A program made the position numbers and the translations under genes. Below the pieces are notes generated by a model. The model had not been told where the DNA came from, did no database searches, and was given only the letters and a program-made list of their open reading frames with translations. From the NCBI RefSeq assembly GCF_036850765.1, contig NC_089491.1, positions 128,044,766 through 128,108,765 of the forward strand: DNA of 64,000 nt. The letters run 5' to 3'. Numbering within the stretch: position 1 is the stretch's first letter; the number at the start of each line of letters is the position of its first letter. Shown here piece after piece: positions 12,856-25,668 of this stretch. The stretch is from Saccopteryx bilineata. Lineage: Eukaryota; Chordata; Mammalia; Chiroptera; Emballonuridae.

Positions 12856-13211
12856 ACCAGATACAAAGAACAAAACAAAGCAAAATTACAAGTAAAAGCT
12901 CCAACAAGCTCATAATAAAAACAAGATTAATCTGTGTCAACAAAATCAAAAAAGGGGAAAGGACAAAGATTAACAGTAGCAAAGGAGGATAAAGTGCAGA
13001 AGCACTCATGAGATAATGTACTACAATGTACTATATATTCTTTTTATTACCTAATGGTAATCACCCCTGAAAAACTACTACAGAAACACATGGCTTAAAA
13101 AAAGAAGAAACAGAGGAAAGAAGTACGGAATACAACGAAAAAAAAAAATCACAGAAAAACAAAAAAGAAGAACCAAACAAGATACGGAGCTATCAGAAAG
13201 CAATATATAAA

Positions 13212-16200
13212 ATGGCAATAAGACACCCTCAAGTGTCAATAATTATATTAAATGTAAATGGATTGAACTCACCAATAAAAAGACACAGAGTAGCAGAGTG
13301 GATCAAAAAAGAAAATCCAACTGTATGCAGCCTTCAAGAAACACATCTTAGCTACAAGAATAAAAACAATTTCAAAGTTTAAGGTTGGAAAACAATACTC
13401 TAAGCAAATAACATCCAAAGAAAAGCAGGTGTAGCCATACTCATATCTAACAATGCTGACTACAAGACAGCAAAGGTAATCAGAGACAAAAATGGTCATT
13501 TCAAAACGATAAAGGGGACATTGAATAAAGAAGACATAACACTTCTTAATATATATGCACCAAACCAATGAGCACCAAAGTATATATGACATCTAATAAC
13601 TGATGTAAAAACAAAAACTGACAGAAATACAATAATACTTGGAGATTTAAATACACTGCTGATGGCTCTAGATTGTTCATCCAAACAGAAAATCAATAAA
13701 GAAATATGGGCCTTAAAGGAAAGACTAGAACAATTGGATATGATAGACATCTACAGGACATTTGATTCCAAAATGCCAGAGTATATATTTTTCTCCATTG
13801 TACATGGAATATTTTCAAGAATGGACCATATGGTAGACCAAAAAACTAAAATCAACAAATTCAGGAAGATTGAAATTATATCAAGCATATTCTTTGACCA
13901 TAAAGCTTTGAAACTAGAATTCAACTTCAAAAAAGAAGTAAACAAACCCACAAAAATGTAGAAATTAAAGAACATACTTCTAAAAAATGAGGGTATCAAA
14001 GAAGAAATAAAACCAGAGATCAAAAGATACATACAGACAAACAAAAATGACAATACAACATATCATAATCTCTGAGATGCAGAAAAAGTAGTAATAAGAG
14101 GAAAGTTCATATAACTACAGGCTTATATGAACAAACAAGATAGAGCCTACATAAACAACTTAACATCACATCTTAAGGAACTAGAATAAGAAGAACAAAG
14201 GCAACCCAAAACCAGCAGAAGAAAGGAAATAATAAAAATCAGAACAGAAATAAATAAAATAGCGAACACAAAAACTATAGAAAAAAATCAATAAAACAAG
14301 GAGCTGGTTCTTTGAAAAGATCTACAAAATTGACAAACCCTTGGCAAGGGTAACTAAGAAAAAAAGAGAAAGGGCCCATATAAACAAAATCCAGAATGAA
14401 AGAGGAGAAATCACCACAGATATTATAGATATACAAAGAATTATTGTAGAATAGTATGAAAAACTATATGCCACTAAATTCAACAATTTAGAAGGAATGG
14501 ATAAAATTCTAGAACAATACAATCTTCCTAGACTGAGTCATGAAGAAGTAGATAGCCTAAACAGACCCATAAGCAGGGAGGAAATAAAAACAGCTATCAA
14601 AAACCTCCCCAAAAATAAAAGTCCATGGCCAGACGGCTATACTAGTAAATTCTATCAAACATTCAAAGAAGACTTGGTTCCTATTCTACTCAGAGTCTTA
14701 AAGTATATTGAAAAAGAAGCAATACTTCCAAACACATTTGATGAGACAAACATAACCCTCATAAACAAAACCTGGCAAAGACAACACAAAAAAAAGAAAA
14801 CTACAGACCAATATCTCTAATGAATGCAGATGCAAAATCTTAAACAAAATACCAGCAAATTGAATACAGCAACACATTAAAAAAATAATTCATTATAATC
14901 AAGTGGAATTCATCCTGGAATCACAAGGATGGCTCAACATACGTAAAACAATTAATGTAATACACCATATGAACAAAACAAAGAACAAAAAACATATGAT
15001 CCTATCAATAGATGCAGAAAAGGCATTTGATAAAATACAACATCATTTTATGTTTAAAACACTTTTAAAAATAGGTATAAAAGGAAAATATCTCAACATA
15101 ATAAAGGCTGCTTATGACAAACCATCAGCTAACATCATATTAAATGGTAAAAAACTGAAGTCTTTTCCTTTAAAATCAAGAACAAGAAAAGGTTGCTCAG
15201 TCTCTGCATTCTTATTTAACATAGTGCTAGAAGTTCTAGCCAGAGCAATCAGACAAGAGAAATAAATAAAAGGCATTCATATTGGGAAAGAAGTAAAGGT
15301 TTTACTTTTTGCAGATGATATGATCCTGTACATCAAAAACCCCAAAGACTTCACAAAAAGAGTATTAGAAACAATAAACAGTAAGATTGCAGGATACAAA
15401 ATTAATATAGTGGAAATCTATTGCCTTCCTATATGCCAACAGTGAAACATCATAAAATTAACTAAAAAAAAAACCCTTTTACAGTTGCTACAAAAAAATA
15501 AAATATAATACCTAGAAATAAACATAACAAAGAATGTAAAGGCCCTATATAATGAAAACTACAAAGCATTGTTAAGGGAAATCAAAAAAGATACAATGAA
15601 ATGGAAAAATATTCCTTGTTCTTGAATAAAAAGAATAAATATAGTCAAAATGACCACATTACCCAAAGCAATATACAAATTTCATGTAATTCCCATCAAA
15701 ATTCCAATGACATTTTTAAAGAAATGGAACAAAAACTCATCAGGTTTATATGGAATATAAACAATCTTGAATAGCCAAAGTAATCCTAAGGAGAAAAAAA
15801 AACAAAGCTGGGGGCATTACAATACCTGACTTCAAATTATATAATAGAACCATGATAATCAAAACAGCATGGTATTGGCAGAAAAATAGACACCAATGGA
15901 ACAAAATAGAGAGCCCAGAAATAAAACCACATATATATGGTCAAATCATCTTTGATAAAGGAGCCAAAAACATATAATGGAGAAAGAAAAGCCTCTTCAA
16001 TAAATGGTGTTGGGGAAACTGGAAAGCCACATGCAAAAGAATGTAACTCGACTACAGTTTGTCCCCTTGTACCAAAATTAATTCAAAATGGATCAAAGAA
16101 CTAAATATAAGCCCTGAAACAATAAATTACATAGAAGAAAACATAGGTAATAAACTCATGAACCTTGACTATAAAGAGCATTTTATGAATTGTGGAAAAG

Positions 16201-17331
16201 TCCTGCCAGGGGTGCGGATGATGGAGATGCAAAGACCCGACTCTGAGGACCAGGTTCAGTGATGCAGATGCACTTTATTCAGGAAGCAAGTTAGCTTATA
16301 TACACAGGTTCAGCCTATAGGGTGTTACAGCATGTCCTTCATAACCAATGGCTAAAAAGATCAGGGAGCTGCGTGGTTGGCGCTCAGTCACTTCCTTATA
16401 GTGGACGAGCTCCCTTCCCACAGCTTTGCATCAGCATAGCTGCTAGGAATGCGCTCTGCATTCCACCCACAATAAATTTGACTCCAAAGGCAAGGGAAGT
16501 GAAAGCAAAGAAAAATGAATGGGATTACATCAGACTAAGAAGCTTTTGCACAGCATAAGAAACTGACAACAAAACCAACAGACAGCCAGCTAAATGGGAG
16601 ATGATATTTTCAAACAACAGCTCAGATAAGGACCTAATATCCAAAATATACAAAGAACTCACAAAACTCAACAACAAACAAACAAACAATCCAATTAAAA
16701 AATAGGAAGAGGTCATGAGGTATGAACAGATACTTCTCCCAGGAAAAAATACAAATGACCAATAGATATATGAAAAGATGCTCATTTTCACTAGCTTTTA
16801 GAGAAATGCGAATCAAAACTACAATAAAATGCCACTTTATGCCTGTTAGATTAGCTATTATCAACAAGACAGGTAATAACAAGTGTTGGAGACGCTGTGG
16901 AGATAAAGGAACCTTCATTCACTGTTGGTGGGAATGTCAAGTAATACAACCATTATGGAGGAAAGTATGGTGGTTCCTCAAAAAATTAAGAATAGAACTA
17001 CCATATGGCCCAGCAATCCTTCTACTGGGTATATACCCCCAAAACTCAAAAACATTGGTACATAAAGACACATGCAGCCCCATGTTCATTGCAGCATTGT
17101 TCATGGTGGCCAGGACATGGAAACAACCAAAAAGCCCTTCAAACAGAAGATTGGATAAAGAAGATGTGGTACATATATACTATGGAATACTACTCAGCCA
17201 TAAGAAATGATGACATAGGATTATTCATGACAACATAGATGCACATTAATAACATTCTATTGAGTGAAATAAGTAAGTCATAAAAAACTAAGAATTGTAT
17301 CATTTCATACATAGGTGGAACACAAAATTGA
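13212..17331 (+). pseudogene. L1-A ORF2 remnant (endonuclease and reverse transcriptase)
   Basis: The start (ATGGCAATAAGACACCCTC) and the whole order of the L1 ORF2 are present but scattered over three frames. Endonuclease segments lie at 13250-13960, a fingers/palm part with KNKSPWPDGYTSKFYQTF at 14497-14800, a mutated FADD motif (reading LLFADDMIL near 15300-15330) and the C-terminal Cys-rich block (CWRRCGDKGTFIHCWWEC) at 16880-16940. A solo LTR interrupts the gene at 16191-16471. Many stops make it a pseudogene. The end is placed by alignment with L1-B. Confidence 0.88.
16191..16471 (-). mobile_element. Solo LTR of an endogenous retrovirus, antisense in L1-A ORF2
   Basis: The L1-A ORF2 is interrupted by 281 bp that begin TGTGGAAAAG and end CACCCACA (TG...CA termini) between a 6-bp imperfect duplication (ATGAAT at 16185-16190, ATAAAT at 16472-16477). 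L1-B at the same place reads straight through (TTTTATGAACTTGACTCC). On the minus strand the segment has a TATATAAGC box about 25 bases before a CTGAATAAAG polyadenylation signal, followed by a short U5-like part. This is the layout of a complete retroviral LTR. A 6-bp duplication is usual for class II (betaretrovirus-like) elements. No viral gene is present, so the provirus probably recombined down to one LTR. Confidence 0.8.
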
Positions 17332-17580
17332 GACTCATAGACATAGACAAGAGTGCGGTAGTTACCAGAGGGAGGGGAAGGGAGAGAAGGAGGGGATCAG
17401 GGAGGGGAGGGGCATAAAGAAAACCAAATAAAAGGTGATGGAGGACAATTTAACTTTGGGTGATGGGTATACAACATAATCAAATGTCAAAATAATCTGG
17501 AGATGTTTTCACTGAATCTATGTACTTTAATTGATCAATGTCATCCCATTAAAATAAATTATCTAAATAAAATAAAAAAA

Positions 17581-18098
17581 CAATATAATTAAATGCCCAC
17601 AGACCTTGACATCTTACCAAAAAAGATATAGAGATGACATTATAAACCTAGGAAAACATATTTCACTTCATATGTCATCATAGAAATACAAAGTAAAACA
17701 ACAAGATACCTTATTAGAACACACACTTATTAAAATGGTCAAAATCCAGAACACTGACAACACCAAATGCTAGTAATGATGTGGAGCAATAGGAAATCTA
17801 AATCATTGCTGGTGAAATATAAAATGGTACAGCCACTTTAGAATACAATCTGGTGGCTTCTTGCAAAACTAAATACAATTTTCACATGCAATCCAGCAAC
17901 TGCATTCCCTGGTATTTGTTCAAGTTAAGTAAAAATTTGTATCAGCACAAAAACATGCCCATGGATGTTTATAGCAGAATTATGCATCATTGCCAAAATT
18001 TTTGAAGCAACTAAGATGTTCTTCAGTAGATGAAATGCATAAATAAACCGATATATTCAGACAGTAATATATTATTTTGCATTAAAAAGAAACGAGCT
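17581..18098 (+). mobile_element. Ancient LINE-1, middle segment
   Basis: Continuation of the old L1 seen at 5240-9030. The sequence encodes broken pieces of the ORF2 C-terminus, such as NGTATLEYN, QHKNMPMDVY and SDSNILFCIKKK. It stops at the L1-B target site, whose 15-bp copy (AAAAAGAAACGAGCT, 18084-18098) is the last part of this segment. Confidence 0.82.
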
Positions 18099-18690
18099 GG
18101 GGTGACGTCACGGAAATGGCGCCGTGAGAAGCGCGTCCGACAGCTCTCCCCTAAATCACAACAAATTTATCAACTAGAAACAGAAAAATTTATCCTCAGA
18201 GCATTCCGGAGTTCCACACAAACTGAAAGCAAAAGGACTGTTATCACTTGAATCTGAGAGAGGAGGGTGTGGAGGAAGCTACCGCAGCGACTCTCATTCA
18301 AGCCACTAGGGAGTGCGCCTGCGCTGAGTCAGCCCATATACTTGGGAACCACGAGCCGCTGCGAGGAGCCGCGCGCGTGCCCGGTCCGGTTGAGCAACGC
18401 TGACGTTCCCAGCGGCCCGCACACTGTGAGTGGAGGTCGCCGGCCACCGGTGCCCGGAGTGCCCCATTCGCGCGCGTGCCTTGGGCATTCCACGCGCCCA
18501 GGGCGCCCTGCTGGCCCGCACACCCAGGTGCTCCATTATCCTGCGCCTGGTGCGGTCCAGCCGCCAGCGGCGGGGCGAGCGGGAGAGGCTTGGGAGATTC
18601 TCTCCGTGGGCGGGGCACCTCACCCAGCCATTCAAGCTAACAATCAAGTGTTGGGGGAGGGGCGCACGCAGGCAGCCTAAAATACCTTCG
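18099..18690 (+). promoter_or_regulatory. L1-B 5' promoter region, CpG-rich
   Basis: The first bases contain a palindromic CRE-like TGACGTCA (18103-18110) and, 6 bases on, ATGGCG (18116-18121), the core of a YY1 site as known at the start of human L1. From about 18260 to 18610 the DNA is dense in CG dinucleotides, unlike the AT-rich surroundings. In L1 this region drives an internal RNA polymerase II promoter that starts transcription at base one. Function is inferred from position and motifs. Confidence 0.65.
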
Positions 18691-20415
18691 GAAGCACAGC
18701 TGCGACCCAATCACTGAAATTAGCTTAACCCATAAAATCTGCGCACCCTCGGTTCTAATTGATAAGATCTCTCTCAGTTCAGCGATCCAAGACAAGAGGC
18801 GTGATATTTTTTAGTGCCTCTCGCTAAAGGGGCGGGGGCAACTTCTGATTGATAGAGCCTCCATATTCAGGGATAAACGCTAACAAGAAGGACTTGGCAG
18901 ATAATAAGGTCTATACTACACTAGTCGTAAGCAGAGACTAGTGCCTCTTTTTCCCTGCAAAAACAGGCTACAAAGTGTGGAAAGCCTGGGTTGAGAGGTC
19001 CAACTAAATGCTAGGCGCTGAACAGTCACCTTGACAACAATTGACTCCCACCCCCGCCTGATTACACTGGAGGCCCTGACTGTCAGAGCCTTTCCCAAAG
19101 CCTTGCACTGAGTGGGGATAGAGTGGGGATTTCCCAGCTCTTTGAGCCTCTTACTCCCCAGGCAGAAGCAGTTGCAGCCTTATAGCTGGATCATCAGGCA
19201 GCTAATTCAGAAAGGGGGGACTAGGAGAGAGAATCCAGGAAAGCAAACTCTCTCATCGTTGGACCCTGCAAACGCCAACAAGCCTTTACTTCCAGCAAGA
19301 CTAAAGCCAATTATATGACATTGCCATAGAATCCCATCAACTGCAAATCCCTACCTAAGAGTGACACAGGGGGAGAGCCTGGGGTACAGAGTCACCGACC
19401 AGGAAGAGGGAGAGAAAAGAAAAAGGAAGAAGTTAACCTCTCAAAATCAAGAAAAACCCACAGACTTTACAACTTGATCTACTAATTTTTTTTTTGTTGT
19501 TGTTGTTGTTTGTTTCTTCTATCTTTTTGCCTTTATTTCCTCCACCTCGGTCCTTCTATTCTCTGCCCATCTTATGCTTCCCCTTTCCTGAACTACACTA
19601 CCCATGAGTGTTACATTTTATTTTTCTTCTTCATCCTCACCCTCTTTTAAGGTTATACTCCAAAACACTTAACTCTCACTATCTCCTCTTTTGTTTGTTT
19701 TTTTGTTTTTTTTTTGTCTTGCTTTATTTTGTTTTTTTCTCCTCCTATTTTATTTCTTCCTTCGTTTTTCTCTTTTTCTTATTTTTTCCTTTCTATTCGT
19801 TTTTTCTTTTCTCATTTTACTTTCCTCCCATATAATCCTCAATCACGAACAAATTAGTTAATTAGGGACTCAAGGCTTTTTTTTTGGCTTTATTTCTCTT
19901 TTTTGCTTTTGTTTTTATTTTTTTTCTCTTGTTTGTTTATTTTTGTGGCATTTTGGGTCCTCCCAACGCAAGGTCTCCATTGTATTTAGTCTTTGCTCCA
20001 CTTAATACAACAGATTTTTACTTATTATTTTTCTTTTCTTCTTTATTATTCTTTTTTGGTCCTTTTTTCTGATTCCCTCTTATCCCTCTCATTATATCTC
20101 TTAGTTGACCATCACTTACAAGCAAATCATCTTATGCTTGTCTAAGATTTTCTTCCTTTTTTTTTTTTTTTTTTTTTTGCATTTAGTAGGTCCCTACTCC
20201 CTTTTTTTGCCCCTTGAACTCTTCACCCCAAATCAGGCCCTGCATTATAGGCACGATATTTCCCTGAGGAGGGGAGAGGAGGGAAAGAGAAGAGAGAAAA
20301 AAAGGGGGAAATAATAAATTATTACTGTTTTTTTTTGTGGGGTGTTTTACCCTTTTTTTTTTTCTTTTTACTCTTTATTAATTCTAATTAGTGCTATCAA
20401 TAAGACCACCTTCAG

Positions 20416-21411
20416 ATGCCGATAAGAAAGAGGAAATCGAATATTATGGATACAAAAGAAAGAGAGGTAACACAAATAGTTGTGGAAAAATCTATGGAGA
20501 AAAGACTTAACATATTGGAAGCCTTGGAGCTAAATGACAGAGAATTTAAAATAGAAATCTTAAAAATACTCAGAGATATACAAGAAAACACAGAAAGGCA
20601 ATATAGGGAGATCAGAAAACAACTCAATGAACACAAAGAATATATTACCAAGGAAATTGAAACTATAAAAACAAATCAAACAGAAATGAAAAACTCAATT
20701 CACGAGCTGAAAAATGAGGTAACAAGCTTAGCTAACAGAACAGCCCAGATTGAAGATAGGATTAGTGAAATAGAAGACAAACAACTTGAGGCACAACAGA
20801 GAGAAGAAGAAAGAGACTCAAAAATAATAAAAAACAAGAAAGCCCTACAGGAATTGTCTGACTCCATCAGAAAGAATAACATAAGAATAATAGGTATATC
20901 GGAGGGAGAAGAGAAAGAAAATGGAATGGAGAATATACTCAAACAAATAATAGACGAGAACTTCCCAAGCCTGTGGAAGGAACTAAAGCCTCAAATTCAA
21001 GAAGCAAACAGAACACCAAGTTTTCTTAACCCCAACAAACCCACTCCAAGGCACATCATAATAAAGATGACACAAACCAATGACAAAGAAAAAATTCTCA
21101 AGGCAGCCAGGGAAAAGAAGAGTACAACATATAAAGGAAGGCCTATTAGATTATCATCAGATTTCTCAGCAGAAACTCTACAAGCTAGAAGAGAGTGGAC
21201 CCCAATATTTAAAGCCCTGAAAGAGAGGAACTTTCAGCCAAGAATACTATACCCATCAAAGCTATCCTTCAAGTATGAAGGAGATATAAAAACATTCACA
21301 AATACAGAAAAGATGAGAGAATTTATCAACAGAAAGCCCCCACTCCAGGAAATACTAAGGGGGGTTTTCCAACCAGATTCCAAGAACAAAAGAAAACAAC
21401 ACCACAAGTAA
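20416..21411 (+). CDS. LINE-1 ORF1 protein, intact (L1-B)
   Basis: A 331-residue open frame starting at ATGCCGATAAGAAAGAGG, matching the usual ORF1p size of about 340. A basic N-terminus (MPIRKRKSN) is followed by a long heptad-like coiled coil (about residues 40-150, with ENTERQYREIRKQLNEH and EIEDKQLEAQQREEERDS), then the RNA-recognition-like domain (about 155-250, with RIIGISEGEEKENG and FLNPNKPTPRHIIIKM) and a C-terminal domain (KGRPIRLSSDFSAETLQARR, NFQPRILYPSKLSF). By family knowledge it forms trimers, binds L1 RNA in the cytoplasm and acts as a nucleic-acid chaperone. No disruption is visible. The tail QPDSKNKRKQHHK differs from the L1-A and L1-C copies, where indels change this end. 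ORF2 follows after a 325-base spacer. Confidence 0.93.
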   Translation: MPIRKRKSNIMDTKEREVTQIVVEKSMEKRLNILEALELNDREFKIEILKILRDIQENTERQYREIRKQLNEHKEYITKEIETIKTNQTEMKNSIHELKNEVTSLANRTAQIEDRISEIEDKQLEAQQREEERDSKIIKNKKALQELSDSIRKNNIRIIGISEGEEKENGMENILKQIIDENFPSLWKELKPQIQEANRTPSFLNPNKPTPRHIIIKMTQTNDKEKILKAAREKKSTTYKGRPIRLSSDFSAETLQARREWTPIFKALKERNFQPRILYPSKLSFKYEGDIKTFTNTEKMREFINRKPPLQEILRGVFQPDSKNKRKQHHK

Positions 21412-21736
21412 CAGCTCCACCAAGAACACAATAAAACCAAACTTAAACTGTGACAACAAAGGAAAAAAAGGGGGGAGAGGATGGAGATTAACAGTAGCAA
21501 AGGATGATGAAGTGCAGAAATACTTATAAGATAGGGTACTACAATGAATATGGTAGGTACCCTTTTCATTACTTAATGGTAACCACCCTTAAAAAAACCA
21601 CCACAAAAACACTTGACTTAAAAAAGGTAGCAACAGAGGAAAGAAGTATGGAACACAAACAAACAAAAACAAATGATAGAAAAACAAAAGAGAAGAATCA
21701 AACTAGATACAAAACTAACAGAAAGCAATTTATAAA

Positions 21737-24700
21737 ATGGCAGTAGGGAACCCACAAGTGTCAATAATTACACTAAATGTAAATGGATTAAACTTACCAA
21801 TAAAAAGACACAGAGTAGCGGAATGGATTAAAAAAGAAAATCCAACTATATGCTGCCTACAAGAAACACATCTAAGCAACAAGGATAAAAACAAATTCAA
21901 AGTGAAAGGCTGGAAAACAATACTCCAAGCAAACAACACCCAAAAAAAAGCAGGCGTAGCAATACTCATATCTAATAATGCTGACTACAAGACAGAAAAA
22001 GTACTCAGAGACAAAAATGGTCGTTTCATTATGATTAAGGGGAAGTTGAATCAAGAAGACATAACAATCCTTAATATATATGCACCAAACCAAGGAGCAC
22101 CAAAATATATAAGACAGCTACTTATTGACCTTAAAACAAAAACTAACAAAAATACAATCATACTTGGAGACCTCAATACACCGCTGACGGCTCTAGATCG
22201 GTCATCCAAACAGAGAATCAATAAAGATATAGTGGCCTTAAACGAAATACTAGAACACCTGGATATGATAGACATCTACAGGACACTTCATCCCAAAGCG
22301 ACAGAGTATACATTTTTCTCTAGTGTACATGGAACATTCTCAAGAATTGACCATATGTTGGGCCACAAAGACAATATCAGCAAATTTAGAAAAATTGAAA
22401 TTGTACCAAGCATATTTTCTGATCATAAAGCCTTGAAACTAGAATTCAACTGCAAAAAAGAGGGGGAAAAACCCACAAAAATGTGGAAACTAAACAACAT
22501 ACTTCTAAAAAATGAATGGGTCAAAGAAGAAATAAGCGCAGAAATCAAAAGATATATACAGACAAATGAAAATGAAAATACGACATATCAGAATCTCTGG
22601 GATGCAGCAAAAGCAGTAATAAGAGGAAAGTTCATATCACTTCAGGCCTATATGAACAAACAAGAGAGAGCCGAAGTAAACCACTTAACTTCACACCTTA
22701 AGGAACTAGAAAAAGAAGAACAAAGACAACCCAAAACCAGCCGAAGAAAGGAGATAATAAAAATCAGAGCAGAAATATATGAAATAGAGAACAGAAAACT
22801 ATAGAAAAAATCAATAAAACAAGGAGTTGGTTCTTTGAAAAGATCAACAAAATTAACAAACCCTTGGCAAGACTCACCAAGGAAAAAAGACACAGGACTC
22901 AAATGAATAAAATCCAAAATGAAAGAGGAGAGATCACCACAGACATCATAGAAATACAAAGAATTATTGTAGAATACTATGAAAAATTATATGCCACCAA
23001 ATACAACAATCTAGAAGAGATGGATAAATTCCTAGAACAATACAACCTTCCTAGACTGAGTCATGAAGAAGCAGAAAGCCTAAACAGACCAATCAGCAGG
23101 GAGGAAATAGAAAAAACTATTAAAAACCTCCCCAAAAATAAAAGTCCAGGCCCAGATGGTTATACTAGTGAATTCTATCAAACATTCAAAGAAGACTTGG
23201 TTCCTATTCTACTCAAAGTCTTCCAAAAAATTGAAGAAGAAGCAATACTTCCAAACACATTTTATGAGGCCAACATAACCCTCATACCAAAACCTGGCAA
23301 GGATGGCACAAAGAAAGAAAACTACAGACCAATATCTCTAATGAATACAGATGCTAAAATACTAAACAAAATACTGGCAAACCGAATACAACAACATATT
23401 AAAAAAATAATACATCATGAGCAAGTGGGATTCATCCCAGAATCTCAAGGATGGTTCAACATACGCAAAACGGTTAACGTAATACACCATATCAACAAAA
23501 CAAAGAACAAAAACCACATGATCTTATCAATAGATGCAGAAAAGGCTTTTGATAAAATACAACACAATTTTATGTTTAAGACTCTCAACAAAATGGGTAT
23601 AGAAGGAAAATATCTCAACATGATAAAGGCCATATATGATAAACCATCAGCCAACATCCTATTAAACGGCATAAAACTGAGGACTTTCTACCTTAAATCA
23701 GGAACAAGACAGGGTTGTCCACTCTCTCCACTCTTATTCAACGTGGTGCTAGAAGTTCTGGCCAGAGCAATCAGACAAGACAAAGAAATAAAAGGCATCC
23801 ATATCGGAAAAGAAGAAGTAAAGCTATCACTTTTTGCTGATGATATGATCCTATACATCGAAAACCCGAAGGACTCCACAAAAAGATTATTAGAAACAAT
23901 AAACCAATACAGTAAGGTCGCAGGATACAAAATTAACATACAAAAGTCCATAGCCTTTCTATATGCCAACAATGAAATATTAGAAAACGAACTCAAGAAA
24001 ATAATCCCCTTCACGATTGCAACAAAAAAAATAAAATACCTAGGAATAAACATAACAAAGAACGTAAAGGACCTATATAATGAAAATTACAAAGCATTGT
24101 TAAGGGAAATCGAAAAAGATACAATGAGATGGAAAAATATTCCTTGTTCTTGGATAGGAAGAATAAATATAATCAAAATGGCCATATTACCCAAAGCAAT
24201 ATACAAATTTAATGCAATTCCCATCAAAATCCCTATGAGATTTCTTAAAGAAATGGAACAAAAAATCATCAGATTTATATGGAACTATAAAAAAACCCAA
24301 ATAGCCAAAACAATCCTAAGGAAAAAGAATGAAGCTGGGGGCATTACAATACCTGACTTTAAACTATATTATAGGGCCACGATAATCAAAACAGCATGGT
24401 ATTGGCAAAAAAATAGACACTCAGACCAATGGAACAGAATAGAAAGCCCAGAAATAAAACCACATATATATGGTCAAATAATCTTTGATAAAGGGGCCAA
24501 CAACACACAATGGAGAAAAGAAAGCCTCTTCAACAAATGGTGTTGGGAAAACTGGAAAGCCACATGCAAAAGAATGAAACTCGACTACAGCCTGTCCCCG
24601 TGTACTAAAATTAATTCAAAATGGATCAAAGACCTAAATATAAGACCTGAAACAATAAAGTACATAGAAGAAGACATAGGTACTAAAATCATGGACCTGG

Positions 24701-25563
24701 GTTTTAAAGAACATTTTATGAACTTGACTCCAATGGCAAGAGAAGTGAAGGCAAAGATAAATGAATGGGACTACATCAGAATTAAAAGTTTTTGCTCAGC
24801 AAGAGAAACTGATATCAAAATAAACAGACAGCCAACTATATGGGAACTGATATTTTCAAACGACAGCTCAGATAAGGGCCTAATATCCAAAATTTACAAA
24901 GAACTCATAAAACTCAACAACAAACAAACAAGCAATCCAATAAAAAAATGGGAAGAGGACATGAACAGACACTTCTCCCAGGAAGAGATACAAATGGCCA
25001 ACAGATATATGAAAAGATGCTCAGCTTCATTAGTTATTAGAGAAATGCAAATCAAAACTACAATGAGATACCACCTCACTCCTGTTAGATTAGCTATTAT
25101 CAACAAGACGGGTAATAGCAAATGTTGGAGAGGCTGTGGAGAAAAAGGAACCCTCATTCACTGTTGGTGGGACTGTAAAGTAGTACAACCATTATGGAGG
25201 AAAGTATGGTGGTTCCTCAAAAAACTGCAAATAGAACTACCTTACGACCCAGCAATCCCTCTACTGGGTATATACCCCAAAACCTCAGAAACATTGATAC
25301 GTGAAGACACATGTAGCCCCATGTTCATTGCAGCACTGTTCACAGTGGCCAAGACATGGAAACAACCAAAAAGCCCTTCAATAGAAGACTGGATAAAGAA
25401 GATGTGGCACATATACACTATGGAATACTACTCAGCCATAAGAAATGATGACATCAGATCATTTACAGCAAAATGGTGGGATCTTGATAACATTATAAGG
25501 AGTGAAATAAGTAAATCAGAAAAAAACAAGAACTACATGATTCCATACATTGGTGGAACATAA
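21737..25563 (+). pseudogene. L1-B ORF2, one frameshift from intact
   Basis: Two long frames (21737-22804, 355 residues; 22864-25563, 899 residues) together make a full ORF2. The first holds the APE-type endonuclease ([18 protein letters not shown] with the catalytic Glu, [23 protein letters not shown]). The second holds reverse transcriptase ([22 protein letters not shown]) and the C-terminal CX3CX7HX4C block ([18 protein letters not shown]). The break is a missing A in a short A run at about 22793-22797 (GAACAGAAAACTATAG; L1-C has one more A), which brings a TAG into frame. The protein would therefore stop after the endonuclease. The end YIGGT is the normal L1 C-terminus. Confidence 0.93.
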
Positions 25564-25606
25564 AAATGAGACTAAGAGACATGGACAAGAGTGTGGTGGT
25601 TACCAA

Positions 25607-25668
25607 GGGTGGGGGGGGAGGGAGGACATGGGAGGGAGGGAGGGAGAGAGTTAGGGGAAGGGGAGGGG
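25607..25668 (+). other. G-rich tract in the L1-B 3' UTR
   Basis: Runs of G (GGGTGGGGGGGGAGGGAGG, then GGGAGGGAGGGAGGGAG and GGGGAAGGGGAGGGG) lie just after the ORF2 stop. The pattern can in principle form a G-quadruplex. Equivalent C-rich tracts occur on the plus strand in the antisense L1-C (about 49618-49664) and L1-D (about 62440-62502), so it is a conserved part of this L1 family's 3' UTR. Confidence 0.65.

Larger units (their letters stand above)
9031..17580 (+). mobile_element. LINE-1 copy A, near full length, decayed
   Basis: It begins at about 9031 with a decayed version of the young L1 start (GGTGTCAGAGAAATGGTGCC), runs through a long 5' UTR, a broken ORF1 (11894-12855), a broken ORF2 (13212-17331) and a 3' UTR with a purine-rich GAGGGAGGGGAAGGGAG segment, and ends in an A-rich tail near 17580. 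Without its later insertions (three SINEs and one solo LTR) it is about 7.2 kb, a full-length size. It splits the ancient L1, whose ORF2 sequence resumes at 17581. Numerous stops and indels mark it as older than L1-B, L1-C and L1-D. Confidence 0.88.

Noticed and set aside
18267..18717. CpG island with open frames, resembling a gene promoter
   Set aside because: It lies within the L1-B 5' UTR and is explained by the L1 promoter.
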